DNA from: Streptomyces werraensis
GTDB taxonomy: Bacteria > Actinomycetota > Actinomycetes > Streptomycetales > Streptomycetaceae
DNA: 64,000 bases
NCBI GenBank assembly: GCA_014656175.1
Contig: BNBX01000005.1
Span: forward strand, 324,117-388,116
Reading direction: 5' to 3'
Part shown: positions 31,723 through 41,391 of the stretch, piece by piece
How positions within the stretch are numbered: the stretch's first letter is position 1
How the letters are laid out: each line of letters opens with the position of its first letter
Made by a program: the position numbers and the translations under genes
Notes under the pieces: model-generated
What the model was told of the DNA's origin: nothing
The model's database searches: none
Seen by the model: the letters and a program-made list of their open reading frames with translations, nothing else

Positions 31723-32385
31723 ATGGCCGACACCCGAGACCTCCGTGACCGTTTCGTCCGTGCCCTGGAAGGGGCCCGGGGATCCTCGGAGGGTCCTGAC
31801 CCCGTGCCGTACGCGGAGCATTTGATCGCCCGCTGGCAGGAGCCGCAGCGGCGGTACCACACGGTCGCCCACCTCACCGCGGTCCTCGACCGCGTCGACG
31901 AGCTGGCGGACCACGCCGACGACCCCGACGTCGTCCGGCTCGCCGCGTGGTTCCACGACGCCGTCTATCTGCCGGACCGGTCCGAGAACGAGGAGCGGTC
32001 CGCCCGCCTCGCCGAGCGCGCGCTGCCGGAGGCCGGGGTGTCCGCGGCGAAGACCGAGGAGGTCGCCCGGCTCGTGCGGCTCACCGTCACGCACGACCCG
32101 GCCGACGACGACCGCGACGGCCAGGTGCTCTGCGACGCCGACCTCGCGATCCTCGCCGCCGCGCCGTCGGCGTACGCCGCCTACACCGCCGCGGTCCGCG
32201 AGGAGTACCACTTCGTCCCGAACGACGCCTTCCGCGAGGGCCGCGCCGACGTCCTGCGCCAACTCCTCGGTATGCGCCGCCTGTTCCGCACCCCGTACGG
32301 CCAGGAGCACTGGGAGGCCACCGCCCGGTACAACCTGCGCGCCGAGCTGGAAATGCTGTCGACCGCGCCCCCGCCGCCCGCCTAG
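31723..32385 (+). CDS. HD-domain protein (predicted metal-dependent phosphohydrolase)
   Basis: This 220-residue protein has the small HD superfamily pattern: YHTVAHLTAVLDRVDE (first His), LAAWFHDAVYLPD (HD pair), and CDADLAILAAAPSAYAAY (later Asp). A family-specific REEYHFVPNDAFREGR follows. Proteins of this type are uncharacterised metal-dependent phosphohydrolases. It starts 4 bp after the hydrolase stop and shares an operon with it. Confidence 0.85.
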   Translation: MADTRDLRDRFVRALEGARGSSEGPDPVPYAEHLIARWQEPQRRYHTVAHLTAVLDRVDELADHADDPDVVRLAAWFHDAVYLPDRSENEERSARLAERALPEAGVSAAKTEEVARLVRLTVTHDPADDDRDGQVLCDADLAILAAAPSAYAAYTAAVREEYHFVPNDAFREGRADVLRQLLGMRRLFRTPYGQEHWEATARYNLRAELEMLSTAPPPPA

Positions 32386-32394
32386 CCTCCCCCC

Positions 32395-33459
32395 ATGGAT
32401 GCTTCGGGAGCGGAACAGGTGGAGGCGGCCGTCGCGCACGGCACGGCGGCCCTGGGGGCGGTCACCGACCGGGACTGGACGGAGGTGAGGGCCGGGCGGC
32501 TGGAGTGGAGCTGCCGGGAGACGGCCGAGCACCTCGCGAGCGCCCTCATCGGCTACGCGGGCCAGCTCGCGGGCCGCGAACAGGAGGCGTACGCGCCCTT
32601 CGACATCGCCCTGCTGGACGAGGCCGACAACGACGGCGCCCTCCGCGTGGTCTCCGCCATGGGCACCCTCGTCGCCGCCGCCTGCCGCACCACCCCCCGC
32701 TCCGTGCGCGCCTTCCACCCGTACCCCTTCCGGCACGCCAACCGTGAGGGCTTCGCCGCGATGGGCGTCGCCGAGGTGCTGCTGCACACGCACGACATGG
32801 CCGAGGGCCTGGGCATCGCGTACGAACCGCCCGCCGAGCTCTGCGAGTTCGTGCTGACGCGGATCTTCCCGCGCGTGAAGCCGGGACCCGCGCCATGGCC
32901 GACGCTGCTGTGGGCGACCGGCCGGGGCGAGCTGGAGGGGCGGGAGCCCGTCACCGAGTGGCGCTGGTGCAACAACCCGGTGCTGCGCTCCGAGCGGCTC
33001 GACCTGGAGGGCGTCACCCCCGCGGTCGCCGCGAGCCTGTCCCTCGCGGGCGACGGCGGCTTCACCTGGGCGGGCGGCGCGCCCGCCGAGGGAACGCGCG
33101 TGGGCGCCGGCATCGGCGTCAAGCAGTACGAGGAGGGCGCGTTCGTCCCGGAGTGGGGCATGTACGTGCTGGTCCGCCGGGAGGACGACCGCGCGGTGGG
33201 CGCGATGGGCTTCCACGGCGCGCCCGCCGACGGCCGGGTCGAGATCGGCTACGACCTCGTCGTGGAGGCGCGCGGGAACGGCTACGCGACCGAGGCGCTG
33301 CGCACCCTGTCGGCGTGGGCGCTCGGGCAGGACGCCGTGCACACCGTGGTGGCCGTCGTGGAGGAGACGAACGTGCCGTCGCAGAAGGTCGTCACCCGCG
33401 CCGGCTTCACCGAGGTGTCCCGCCAGGACGACCGGATCACCTACGAACTGCGCGCCTGA
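32395..33459 (+). CDS. DinB/MDMPI-like + GNAT acetyltransferase fusion
   Basis: This 354-residue protein joins two domains. Residues about 1-185 are a mycothiol-dependent DinB-like bundle with RETAEHLASALIGYAGQL and VAEVLLHTHDMAEGLG carrying the likely metal His residues. Residues about 215-350 are a GNAT domain with VEIGYDLVVEARGNGYATEA (acetyl-CoA loop) and SQKVVTRAGFTEVSRQ. The pairing suggests a link between thiol chemistry and acetylation, but the substrate is unknown. TAGCCT at 32383-32388 lies six bases before the ATG, overlapping the stop codon of the HD gene. Confidence 0.85.
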   Translation: MDASGAEQVEAAVAHGTAALGAVTDRDWTEVRAGRLEWSCRETAEHLASALIGYAGQLAGREQEAYAPFDIALLDEADNDGALRVVSAMGTLVAAACRTTPRSVRAFHPYPFRHANREGFAAMGVAEVLLHTHDMAEGLGIAYEPPAELCEFVLTRIFPRVKPGPAPWPTLLWATGRGELEGREPVTEWRWCNNPVLRSERLDLEGVTPAVAASLSLAGDGGFTWAGGAPAEGTRVGAGIGVKQYEEGAFVPEWGMYVLVRREDDRAVGAMGFHGAPADGRVEIGYDLVVEARGNGYATEALRTLSAWALGQDAVHTVVAVVEETNVPSQKVVTRAGFTEVSRQDDRITYELRA

Positions 33460-33460
33460 C

Positions 33461-33742
33461 TCACACCCGCCGGCCCGTCCGCCCGGCCCCCTTGCGCCGC
33501 CGCAGCCCCGCCCCGTGCAGCAGCCGCACCACCTCACGGCTGCTCACCTCGACCGCGCCCGCGCGCACCGCGTCCGCGTACCGGTGCGCGGGGATGTCGT
33601 AGTGGTCGCGTTCGAAGGCGCGGCGCGGCACGCCCAGGCCGGCGGCGAAGAGGTGCAGCTCGGCGTAGGAGACGTCACTCACCAGATGGGACCAGAGACG
33701 GCCGTGGCCCGGCCAGGTGGGCGGGTCGATGTACACCGTCAC
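33461..33742 (-). CDS. DUF4031 family protein
   Basis: A 93-residue protein starting TVYIDPPTWPGHGRLWSHL, then SDVSYAELHLFAAGLG and FERDHYDIPAHRYADAV, the DUF4031 signature. Function unknown. Its GTG start overlaps the stop of the upstream small Cys-containing gene by 4 bp (GTGA), so the two are coupled. The last ~15 residues are basic (RRRKGAGRTGRRV). It is convergent with the DinB-GNAT gene. Confidence 0.85.
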   Translation of the reverse strand: MTVYIDPPTWPGHGRLWSHLVSDVSYAELHLFAAGLGVPRRAFERDHYDIPAHRYADAVRAGAVEVSSREVVRLLHGAGLRRRKGAGRTGRRV

Positions 33743-34128
33743 GAGTCGTCCGTCCCGCCGAGCCCGCCGACCGCCGCGACCTTCACGCCCGCCTTGTGGC
33801 ACACCCAGTGCGGGTCGGGGCCCAGCTCCGGCTCGACCTCCAGCGCGTGCGGGTCGCCGCTGCCGCACACCGGGCACAGCGGCCAGCGTCCGTACCGCTC
33901 CAGCAGGGCGTCCTGCACGTCCTGCGCGACCAGTCCGGCCAGGAAGCCGGCGCCTTCCGGCCACTGCTCGACCCACCAGCGGCGGTGCGCGACGGAGTCC
34001 TCCACCAGCGACACCACGTCCGCCTCGGCGACCCCACGCGCCATGAGATCGGCCAGCACGAGGGCGCGCGCCGCGTGCAATTCTTGTTCCAGGGGCGGAG
34101 GGGGGCCGGGTTTGCGCTGGGGGTCCAT
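33739..34128 (-). CDS. Small Cys-containing hypothetical protein
   Basis: This 129-residue protein (MDPQRKPGPPPPLEQELHAA) has a helical N-terminal half and a C-terminal CPVCGSGDPHALEVEPELG region with a CxxC plus a later CHKAG. It may bind zinc. No named family is recognised. CACAAT lies six bases before the ATG on the minus strand, so it may be leaderless; its promoter overlaps the divergent MurR promoter. It is translationally coupled to DUF4031. Confidence 0.7.
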   Translation of the reverse strand: MDPQRKPGPPPPLEQELHAARALVLADLMARGVAEADVVSLVEDSVAHRRWWVEQWPEGAGFLAGLVAQDVQDALLERYGRWPLCPVCGSGDPHALEVEPELGPDPHWVCHKAGVKVAAVGGLGGTDDS

Positions 34129-34147
34129 GTCCCCATTGTGCGCACTC

Positions 34148-34211
34148 TTGACCAGGAGCCCGGGACGAAAATATCTTTCATTCCGTGACCAATGACGTGA
34201 AGGAAATTTTC
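34148..34211 (+). promoter_or_regulatory. Promoter and candidate operators of the MurR-type gene
   Basis: TTGACC (34148-34153), 18 bp, TATCTT (34172-34177), then 7 bp to the GTG at 34185: a good σ70-like promoter giving a leaderless mRNA. GAAA-ATATC-TTTC (34167-34179) overlaps the -10, and GAAA-T-TTTC (34203-34211) lies in the first codons. These inverted repeats are plausible autoregulatory RpiR-type sites; this is inferred. Confidence 0.6.
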
Positions 34212-35120
34212 GGGAGCGCCGGGGCCCCACCCGCTCCGCCCGCGCCCGCCGCCCTCGCGGCCAAGGTGCGCACGCTGGCCCCGTCGATGACGCGCTCCAT
34301 GCAGCGCGTCGCCGAGGCCGTCGCGGACGACCCGGCCGGCTGTGCCGCCCTCACGGTCACCGGTCTCGCCGAGCTGACCGGCACCAGCGAGGCCACCGTC
34401 GTCCGCACGGCCCGCCTGCTCGGCTACCCGGGCTACCGCGACCTGCGGCTCGCCCTGGCCGGCCTGGCCGCCCAGCAGCAGTCCGGGCGCGCCCCCGCGA
34501 TCACCACGGACATCGCCGTGGACGATCCCATCGCCGACGTCGTCGCCAAGCTCGCCTACGACGAGCAGCAGACCCTCGCCGACACCGCCGCCGGACTGGA
34601 CACCGTCCAGCTCGCCGCCGCCGTGACCGCCCTCGCGGGCGCCCGCCGCACCGATGTGTACGGCGTCGGCGCGTCGGGACTGGTCGCCCAGGATCTCACC
34701 CAGAAGCTGCTGCGCATAGGCCTGATGGCGCACGCCCACAGCGACCCGCACCTCGCCGTGACCAACGCCGTGCAGCTGCGCTCCGGGGACGTGGCGATCG
34801 CCGTCACCCACTCCGGCACCACCGGCGACGTCATCGAGCCGCTCCGGGTGGCCTTCGAGCGCGGTGCCACGACGGTCGCGGTCACCGGCCGCCCCGACAG
34901 CCCCGTCACGCAGTACGCCGACCACGTCCTGACCACGTCCACGGCCCGCGAGAGCGAGCTGCGCCCGGCCGCGATGTCCTCCCGTACGGGCCAACTGCTC
35001 GTCGTGGACTGCCTGTTCGTGGGTGTCGCCCAGCGCACCTACGACGCCGCGGCGCCCGCCCTCTCGGCGTCGTACGAGGCGCTGGCGCACCGGCACCGGG
35101 CGACCCGCAAGGGTCCGTGA
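34185..35120 (+). CDS. MurR/RpiR-family regulator with SIS domain
   Basis: A 311-residue regulator. The N-terminal RpiR HTH (about 25-100) shows MTRSMQRVAEAVADDPAGCA and LAELTGTSEATVVRTARLLG, and the C-terminal SIS sugar-phosphate domain (about 145-275) shows RRTDVYGVGASGLVAQD and DVAIAVTHSGTTGDVIEPLR. The family senses phosphosugars; MurR responds to MurNAc-6-phosphate. The next gene is murQ, so it likely controls MurNAc recycling. The GTG start follows a promoter 7 bases upstream, giving a leaderless transcript. Confidence 0.93.
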   Translation: MTNDVKEIFGSAGAPPAPPAPAALAAKVRTLAPSMTRSMQRVAEAVADDPAGCAALTVTGLAELTGTSEATVVRTARLLGYPGYRDLRLALAGLAAQQQSGRAPAITTDIAVDDPIADVVAKLAYDEQQTLADTAAGLDTVQLAAAVTALAGARRTDVYGVGASGLVAQDLTQKLLRIGLMAHAHSDPHLAVTNAVQLRSGDVAIAVTHSGTTGDVIEPLRVAFERGATTVAVTGRPDSPVTQYADHVLTTSTARESELRPAAMSSRTGQLLVVDCLFVGVAQRTYDAAAPALSASYEALAHRHRATRKGP

Positions 35121-35207
35121 GGGCGGACCCTGCCGCGCACCCGTCGCGTGCGCGCCCCCGCCGTACCCCGTTCCGAGCCGCCGGCCCCGACCGAAAGAAC
35201 ACCGCCC

Positions 35208-36143
35208 ATGACCTCCGCCTCCCGCGACCGTGATCTCCGCTCCCAGCTCGAGACCCTGACCACCGAGGCGTTCCGGCCGGAGCTGGCGGACGTCGACCGG
35301 CTGCCGACGCCGGAGATCGCCCGGCTGATGAACGCCGAGGACGCCTCCGTCGCGGGCGCCGTCGCCGAGCAGGTGCCGGCGATCGCCGCCGCGATCGACG
35401 CCGTGGCGGAGCGGATGGCGCGCGGCGGGCGGCTGGTCTACGCGGGCGCGGGCACGGCGGGGCGGCTGGGCGTGCTGGACGCCTCCGAGTGCCCGCCCAC
35501 CTTCAACACCGACCCGGCGCGGGTCGTCGGCCTGATCGCGGGCGGCCCTCAGGCCATGGTGAACCCGGTCGAGGGCGCCGAGGACTCCGCCGAGCTGGCC
35601 GAGTCCGACCTCGCCGCGCTCGGCATCACCGCGGACGACACGGTGGTCGGCGTCTCCGCCTCCGGCCGCACCCCGTACGCGATCGGCGCCGTCGCGTACG
35701 CCCGCGGGCGCGGGGCGCTCACCGTGGGGCTGTCGTGCAACCGGGGCAGCGCGCTCGCGGCGGCGGCCGAGCACGGCATCGAGGTGGTCGTGGGCCCGGA
35801 GTTCCTCACCGGCTCCACCCGCCTCAAGGCCGGCACGGCGCAGAAGCTCGTGCTGAACATGATCTCGACGATCACGATGATCCGGCTCGGCAAGACCTAC
35901 GGGAACCTGATGGTCGACGTGCGCGCCTCCAACGAGAAGCTGCGCGCCCGCTCCCGCCGGATCGTCGCCCAGGTCACGGGCGCCGACGACGAGGCCGTGG
36001 AGCGCGCCCTCGCGGCCACGGACGGCGAGGTCAAGAACGCGATCCTGGTGCTGCTGGCCGGGGTGGACGGACCGACGGCGGCCCGGCTGCTGGACGCGGC
36101 CGGCGGACATCTGCGGGCGGCGCTGGCGGCCGCGGGGAGCTGA
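35208..36143 (+). CDS. murQ: N-acetylmuramic acid 6-phosphate etherase (MurQ)
   Basis: A 311-residue SIS-fold lyase that cleaves the D-lactyl ether of MurNAc-6-phosphate to give GlcNAc-6-phosphate in cell-wall recycling. Signatures are ETLTTEAFRPELADVDRL near the start, GRLVYAGAGTAGRLGVLDAS, ECPPTFNTDPARVVGLIAGG and SASGRTPYAIGAV. It follows the MurR-type gene by 87 bp and may be co-transcribed. Its product feeds NagA, encoded at 49010, linking the two loci metabolically. Confidence 0.96.
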   Translation: MTSASRDRDLRSQLETLTTEAFRPELADVDRLPTPEIARLMNAEDASVAGAVAEQVPAIAAAIDAVAERMARGGRLVYAGAGTAGRLGVLDASECPPTFNTDPARVVGLIAGGPQAMVNPVEGAEDSAELAESDLAALGITADDTVVGVSASGRTPYAIGAVAYARGRGALTVGLSCNRGSALAAAAEHGIEVVVGPEFLTGSTRLKAGTAQKLVLNMISTITMIRLGKTYGNLMVDVRASNEKLRARSRRIVAQVTGADDEAVERALAATDGEVKNAILVLLAGVDGPTAARLLDAAGGHLRAALAAAGS

Positions 36144-36191
36144 CCGCGCGGGCTGGGATACTGGAGCGGTCCCCCACCCGGAGAATCCACC

Positions 36192-36761
36192 ATGAACCAC
36201 GCACAGCTCACCGCCCTCGGCCGGGCACTGCGTGTGCTCGGTGAGCACGGCGAGGCGCTCTCCGCCGACACCCCGGACGCCCGGCTGCACGAGGTGCGCA
36301 ACGACCTGCGGCGGGCCCTGGACCTGCTGGAGGACACCGTGACCACGGCGCCGCCCAGCACGCGCTGCGCCGAGCACCCCACCGGGCCGGTCGACGAGAG
36401 CGCCCCGGACCTGTGCCTGCTCTGCGAGACCCGGCGCCGTGCCGCCCGCCGCGCCGAGTTCAACGGTCCGGCCCCGCAGACCCGCCCGGCCGGCCCCGCC
36501 CCCTCCCGGTACGGGGTGCGGGGCGACCGCCCGCAGCCGCAGCAGCGCTGGCTGCCGGAGATGTGGAACGGCCAGGCGTGGCAGCTGTGCGGCACCCCGC
36601 GCCGCGACCGCCGGGAGGCGGAACTCTTCGTCAAGGCGCAGCTCCGCACGGCCCGCCCGGCGATGGCCTACCGCGTCGTCCACGAGTTCACCGACTACGA
36701 GGTCCTGCGGGTATGGGGCACCCCGGTCCGCGTGGACATCGAACCGATGGGCAACATCTGA
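36192..36761 (+). CDS. Hypothetical protein (Streptomyces-type)
   Basis: A 189-residue protein of no known family. The N-terminal ~60 residues are helical (LTALGRALRVLGEHGEALSA); a Cys pair occurs in CLLCETRRR; a Pro-rich linker follows; the C-terminal ~70 residues are β-rich with WLPEMWNGQAWQLCGTPRRD and YRVVHEFTDYEVLRVWGTP. GGAG lies 9 bases before the ATG. It follows murQ by 48 bp and may share its transcript, but a functional link is not evident. Confidence 0.65.
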   Translation: MNHAQLTALGRALRVLGEHGEALSADTPDARLHEVRNDLRRALDLLEDTVTTAPPSTRCAEHPTGPVDESAPDLCLLCETRRRAARRAEFNGPAPQTRPAGPAPSRYGVRGDRPQPQQRWLPEMWNGQAWQLCGTPRRDRREAELFVKAQLRTARPAMAYRVVHEFTDYEVLRVWGTPVRVDIEPMGNI

Positions 36762-36956
36762 ACCGCGCGAGCCGCACGCCACCTTGAGCAGCACGGGGTG
36801 CGCGGCGCCCCCGGGGCGTCTCACGGCTGCCGTCCGCCACCCTCCGGAGCGTGCCGCCCGTCTTCCGGGGCTCCCGCCTCGAGCGGCGGGCGCGTCACCC
36901 GGCCCGGCCGCCCGACCCCGCGTGGCAGTCGCCCGACACGGACCACGCGGCACGAA

Positions 36957-36989
36957 GGCGCGGCGCCCCCGCCGGAGGGGCACCGCGCC
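36957..36989 (-). terminator. Hairpin after the Old Yellow Enzyme gene
   Basis: GGCGCGG-C-GCCCC pairs with GGGGC-A-CCGCGCC around a 7-nt loop, one mismatch in a 13-bp stem, 22 bp downstream of the minus-strand stop at 37012. The rest of the 250-bp gap 36762-37011 shows nothing further. Confidence 0.65.
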
Positions 36990-37011
36990 ACGCCCGGAAG
37001 CCGGGCCGGAC

Positions 37012-38139
37012 TCAGCTCAGCGACCTCAGCGACGCCGCGTCGTACGCGGTCAGCTCGTCGAAGCGGCCGGCCAGCACCTTCGCCGCCCACTCCGGGTCCT
37101 GGAGGACCGCCCGGCCCACCGCGACCATGTCGAACTCGTCGCGCTCCAGGCGGTCGAGAAGGTCGTCGATGCCGCGCAGCTCGGCGCCCTCGCCGAGGAA
37201 GGCGCGGCCGAACTCGCCGTCCAGGCCGACCGATCCGACCGTGATCGCGGGACGGCCGGTCAGCTTGCGTGCCCAGCCGGCCAGGTTGAGGTCGGAGCCG
37301 TCGAACTCGGGGAGCCAGTAGCGGCGGGTGGACGCGTGGAAGGCGTCGACGCCGGCCGTGGCGAGCGGGGCGAGGATCGCCTCCAGCTCCTGCGGGGTCT
37401 CGGCGAGCCGGGCGTCGTAGTGGTCGGCCTTCCACTGCGAGAAGCGGAAGACGACCGGGAAGCCGGGCGACACGGCCGAGCGCACGGCCTGCACGATCTC
37501 GACCGCGAACCGCGTGCGGGCCACCGGGTCGCCGCCGTAGGCGTCGGTGCGGCGGTTGGTGCCGGCCCACAGGAACTGGTCGATGAGGTACCCGTGGGCG
37601 CCGTGCAGCTCCACGCCGTCGAAGCCGATGCGCTCGGCGTCGGCCGCCGCCTTCGCGAACGCCGCCACGACGTCGTCGATGTCGCCCCGGGTCATCTCCT
37701 TGCCGCCCTCGGTGCCGTCCAGGCGCAGCCCCGACGGGCCGACCGCCGGCGCCTCGGGGAAGGGCGGCTTCCCCTGTTCGCGGACCATGCCGACGTGCCA
37801 CAGCTGCGGCATGATGCGGCCCCCGGCCGCGTGCACCGCCTCCGCGACCTTCGCCCAGCCGGCCAGCTGATCCTCCCCGTGGAACCGCGGGACGCGGTCG
37901 CTGATGCCGGCGGACGGGTGGCCGACGTACGTGCCCTCGGTGACGATCAGCCCGACCCCGGCGGCGGCCCGGCGGGCGTAGTACGACACGACGTCGTCCC
38001 CCGGCACGCCGCCCGGCGAGAACTGGCGGGTCATGGGCGCCATGACGATGCGGTTGGGCACGGTCAGCCCGTTCAGGGCGACCGGCCGGGCCAGGATCTC
38101 GGCGGCACGTCCGGTGGTCTGGGAGGCGGCGACGGTCAT
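37012..38139 (-). CDS. NADH:flavin oxidoreductase / Old Yellow Enzyme family
   Basis: This 375-residue FMN-dependent TIM barrel starts MTVAASQTTGRAAEILARPV. It has NRIVMAPMTRQFSPGG (FMN site), MPQLWHVGMVR with the His-x-Gly active site, GFDGVELHGAHGYLIDQFLW and RRTDAYGG. OYE proteins reduce activated C=C bonds with NAD(P)H; the natural substrate is unknown. A palindrome at 38168-38185, 29 bp upstream of the start, suggests control by a small repressor. It is monocistronic, with a hairpin downstream. Confidence 0.93.
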   Translation of the reverse strand: MTVAASQTTGRAAEILARPVALNGLTVPNRIVMAPMTRQFSPGGVPGDDVVSYYARRAAAGVGLIVTEGTYVGHPSAGISDRVPRFHGEDQLAGWAKVAEAVHAAGGRIMPQLWHVGMVREQGKPPFPEAPAVGPSGLRLDGTEGGKEMTRGDIDDVVAAFAKAAADAERIGFDGVELHGAHGYLIDQFLWAGTNRRTDAYGGDPVARTRFAVEIVQAVRSAVSPGFPVVFRFSQWKADHYDARLAETPQELEAILAPLATAGVDAFHASTRRYWLPEFDGSDLNLAGWARKLTGRPAITVGSVGLDGEFGRAFLGEGAELRGIDDLLDRLERDEFDMVAVGRAVLQDPEWAAKVLAGRFDELTAYDAASLRSLS

Positions 38140-38167
38140 CAGGGGAACTCCTCGCGGATACTCGACG

Positions 38168-38185
38168 GTATGTGTACGTGCATAC
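38168..38185. promoter_or_regulatory. Inverted repeat upstream of the OYE gene
   Basis: GTATG-N8-CATAC (GTATGTGTACGTGCATAC) sits 29 bp upstream of the OYE start and resembles a repressor operator. The cognate regulator is not adjacent. Confidence 0.5.
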
Positions 38186-38286
38186 AACGCACACATCGTC
38201 GAACCCGCGCCAGGCGCAGAGCATTCCCGCCCCCTCCCCGCCCCTACCCGTGACGCCGGTCACCTTGAGGCGCCCGGACACGCCGA

Positions 38287-38319
38287 AGGGCGGCACCCCC
38301 ACTGCGGGAGTGCCGCCCT
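38287..38319 (-). terminator. Hairpin after groEL
   Basis: AGGGCGGCAC (38287-38296) pairs perfectly with GTGCCGCCCT (38310-38319); an inner CCC/GGG pairing is also possible. It lies 38 bp downstream of the groEL stop on the minus strand. Confidence 0.7.
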
Positions 38320-38356
38320 CCGGATTTCGGACGGGTCCGAACCTGACGGGTCAGGC

Positions 38357-40596
<2,240 letters not shown>

Positions 40597-40951
40597 GCCT
40601 AACTCCCCTATTACTGGCCCTTGCACAGATCCACACTTCGCGGACCCGGGTCAGACCTCACCCCCCAACGGTTGGGGGCGTGCGCCGGAACGCGTCGACC
40701 GCGGCTGAATGTATCTGTCCAACTGCCGTCTGCAACAGGTCAATCGGACGAGAAATCTGGACGCCACCGGTCCGGAATGTGGCAAGAATTCGCCAGAATT
40801 CAGGGCAAGTCGGGCCGGGCAAAGGAGACAAAAGCCGCGAAAGGAGCCCGCACTTTGGCTACATCCAGTCGGGTCTGCGGCAGGAATTCAGGGTTCTCGA
40901 TCTCTGGATCGGGAGCGCGTTCCCCAACTCTACCGCGCTCAATCCCATGGA
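40597..40951 (-). other. Long upstream region of csp
   Basis: This non-coding stretch between csp and the sulfur-carrier gene is locally less GC-rich (AGAATTCGCCAGAATTC near 40792-40808) and should contain the csp promoter and leader. The repeated GAATTC blocks are the only local repeats I see. No ORF with plausible codon use is present. Confidence 0.35.
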
Positions 40952-40986
40952 ATTGCCCCCTCCGGATCTCTCACGGAGGGGGCAAT
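40952..40986 (-). terminator. Hairpin after the sulfur-carrier operon
   Basis: ATTGCCCCCTCCG and CGGAGGGGGCAAT form a perfect 13-bp stem around a 9-nt loop, 40 bp downstream of the MoaD/ThiS-like gene on the minus strand. Confidence 0.85.
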
Positions 40987-41026
40987 GCCGTAAACGCTCG
41001 GTAACGATCATTACCGAAGGTAATGA

Positions 41027-41302
41027 TCAGCCTCCGGCGACCGCCGGGATGATCGAGACGCCGGCGCCTTCCGGGGTGGCCGTCTCCAGCCCCTGCTCGA
41101 AGCGCACGTCGTCGTCGTTGACGTACACGTTCACGAACCGGCGCAGCTTGCCCTGGTCGTCCAGGACGCGCGCGGCGATGCCGGTGTGGTTCTTCTCCAG
41201 GTCCTTGATGACCTCCCCGAGGGTGGCGCCCTCGGCGGTGACCTCGGCCTTGCCCCCGGTGTAGGTGCGCAGAATGGTAGGGATACGAACGGTGACGCTC
41301 AC
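41027..41302 (-). CDS. MoaD/ThiS-family sulfur-carrier protein
   Basis: A 91-residue β-grasp (ubiquitin-like) protein: MSVTVRIPTILRTYTGG, LGEVIKDLEKNHTGIAARVL, RRFVNVYVNDDDVRFEQGL, ending IIPAVAGG. The terminal Gly-Gly is what is adenylated and thiocarboxylated in sulfur carriers such as ThiS, MoaD and CysO. GGAGG lies six bases before the GTG start at 41302. It follows the threonine-synthase-like gene by 89 bp and is presumably co-transcribed from the SAM-riboswitch promoter. It is likely the sulfur donor for that PLP enzyme (MetO-like); this is inference. Confidence 0.9.
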   Translation of the reverse strand: MSVTVRIPTILRTYTGGKAEVTAEGATLGEVIKDLEKNHTGIAARVLDDQGKLRRFVNVYVNDDDVRFEQGLETATPEGAGVSIIPAVAGG

Positions 41303-41329
41303 TTTGAACCTCCGGTCAGGTGACAACCC

Positions 41330-41352
41330 CAGGGGCGCGGGGAACTGCGCGA
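41330..41352 (-). repeat. Inverted copy of the dispersed 23-bp repeat, inside an operon
   Basis: On the minus strand this reads TCGCGCAGTTCCCCGC + GCCCCTG, identical to the cores at 13285 and 13401. It fills much of the 89-bp gap between the threonine-synthase-like and sulfur-carrier genes. Confidence 0.8.
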
Positions 41353-41391
41353 ACAACCCCCGCCGGCCCGCGGACGATGGACGAGCGGCTC

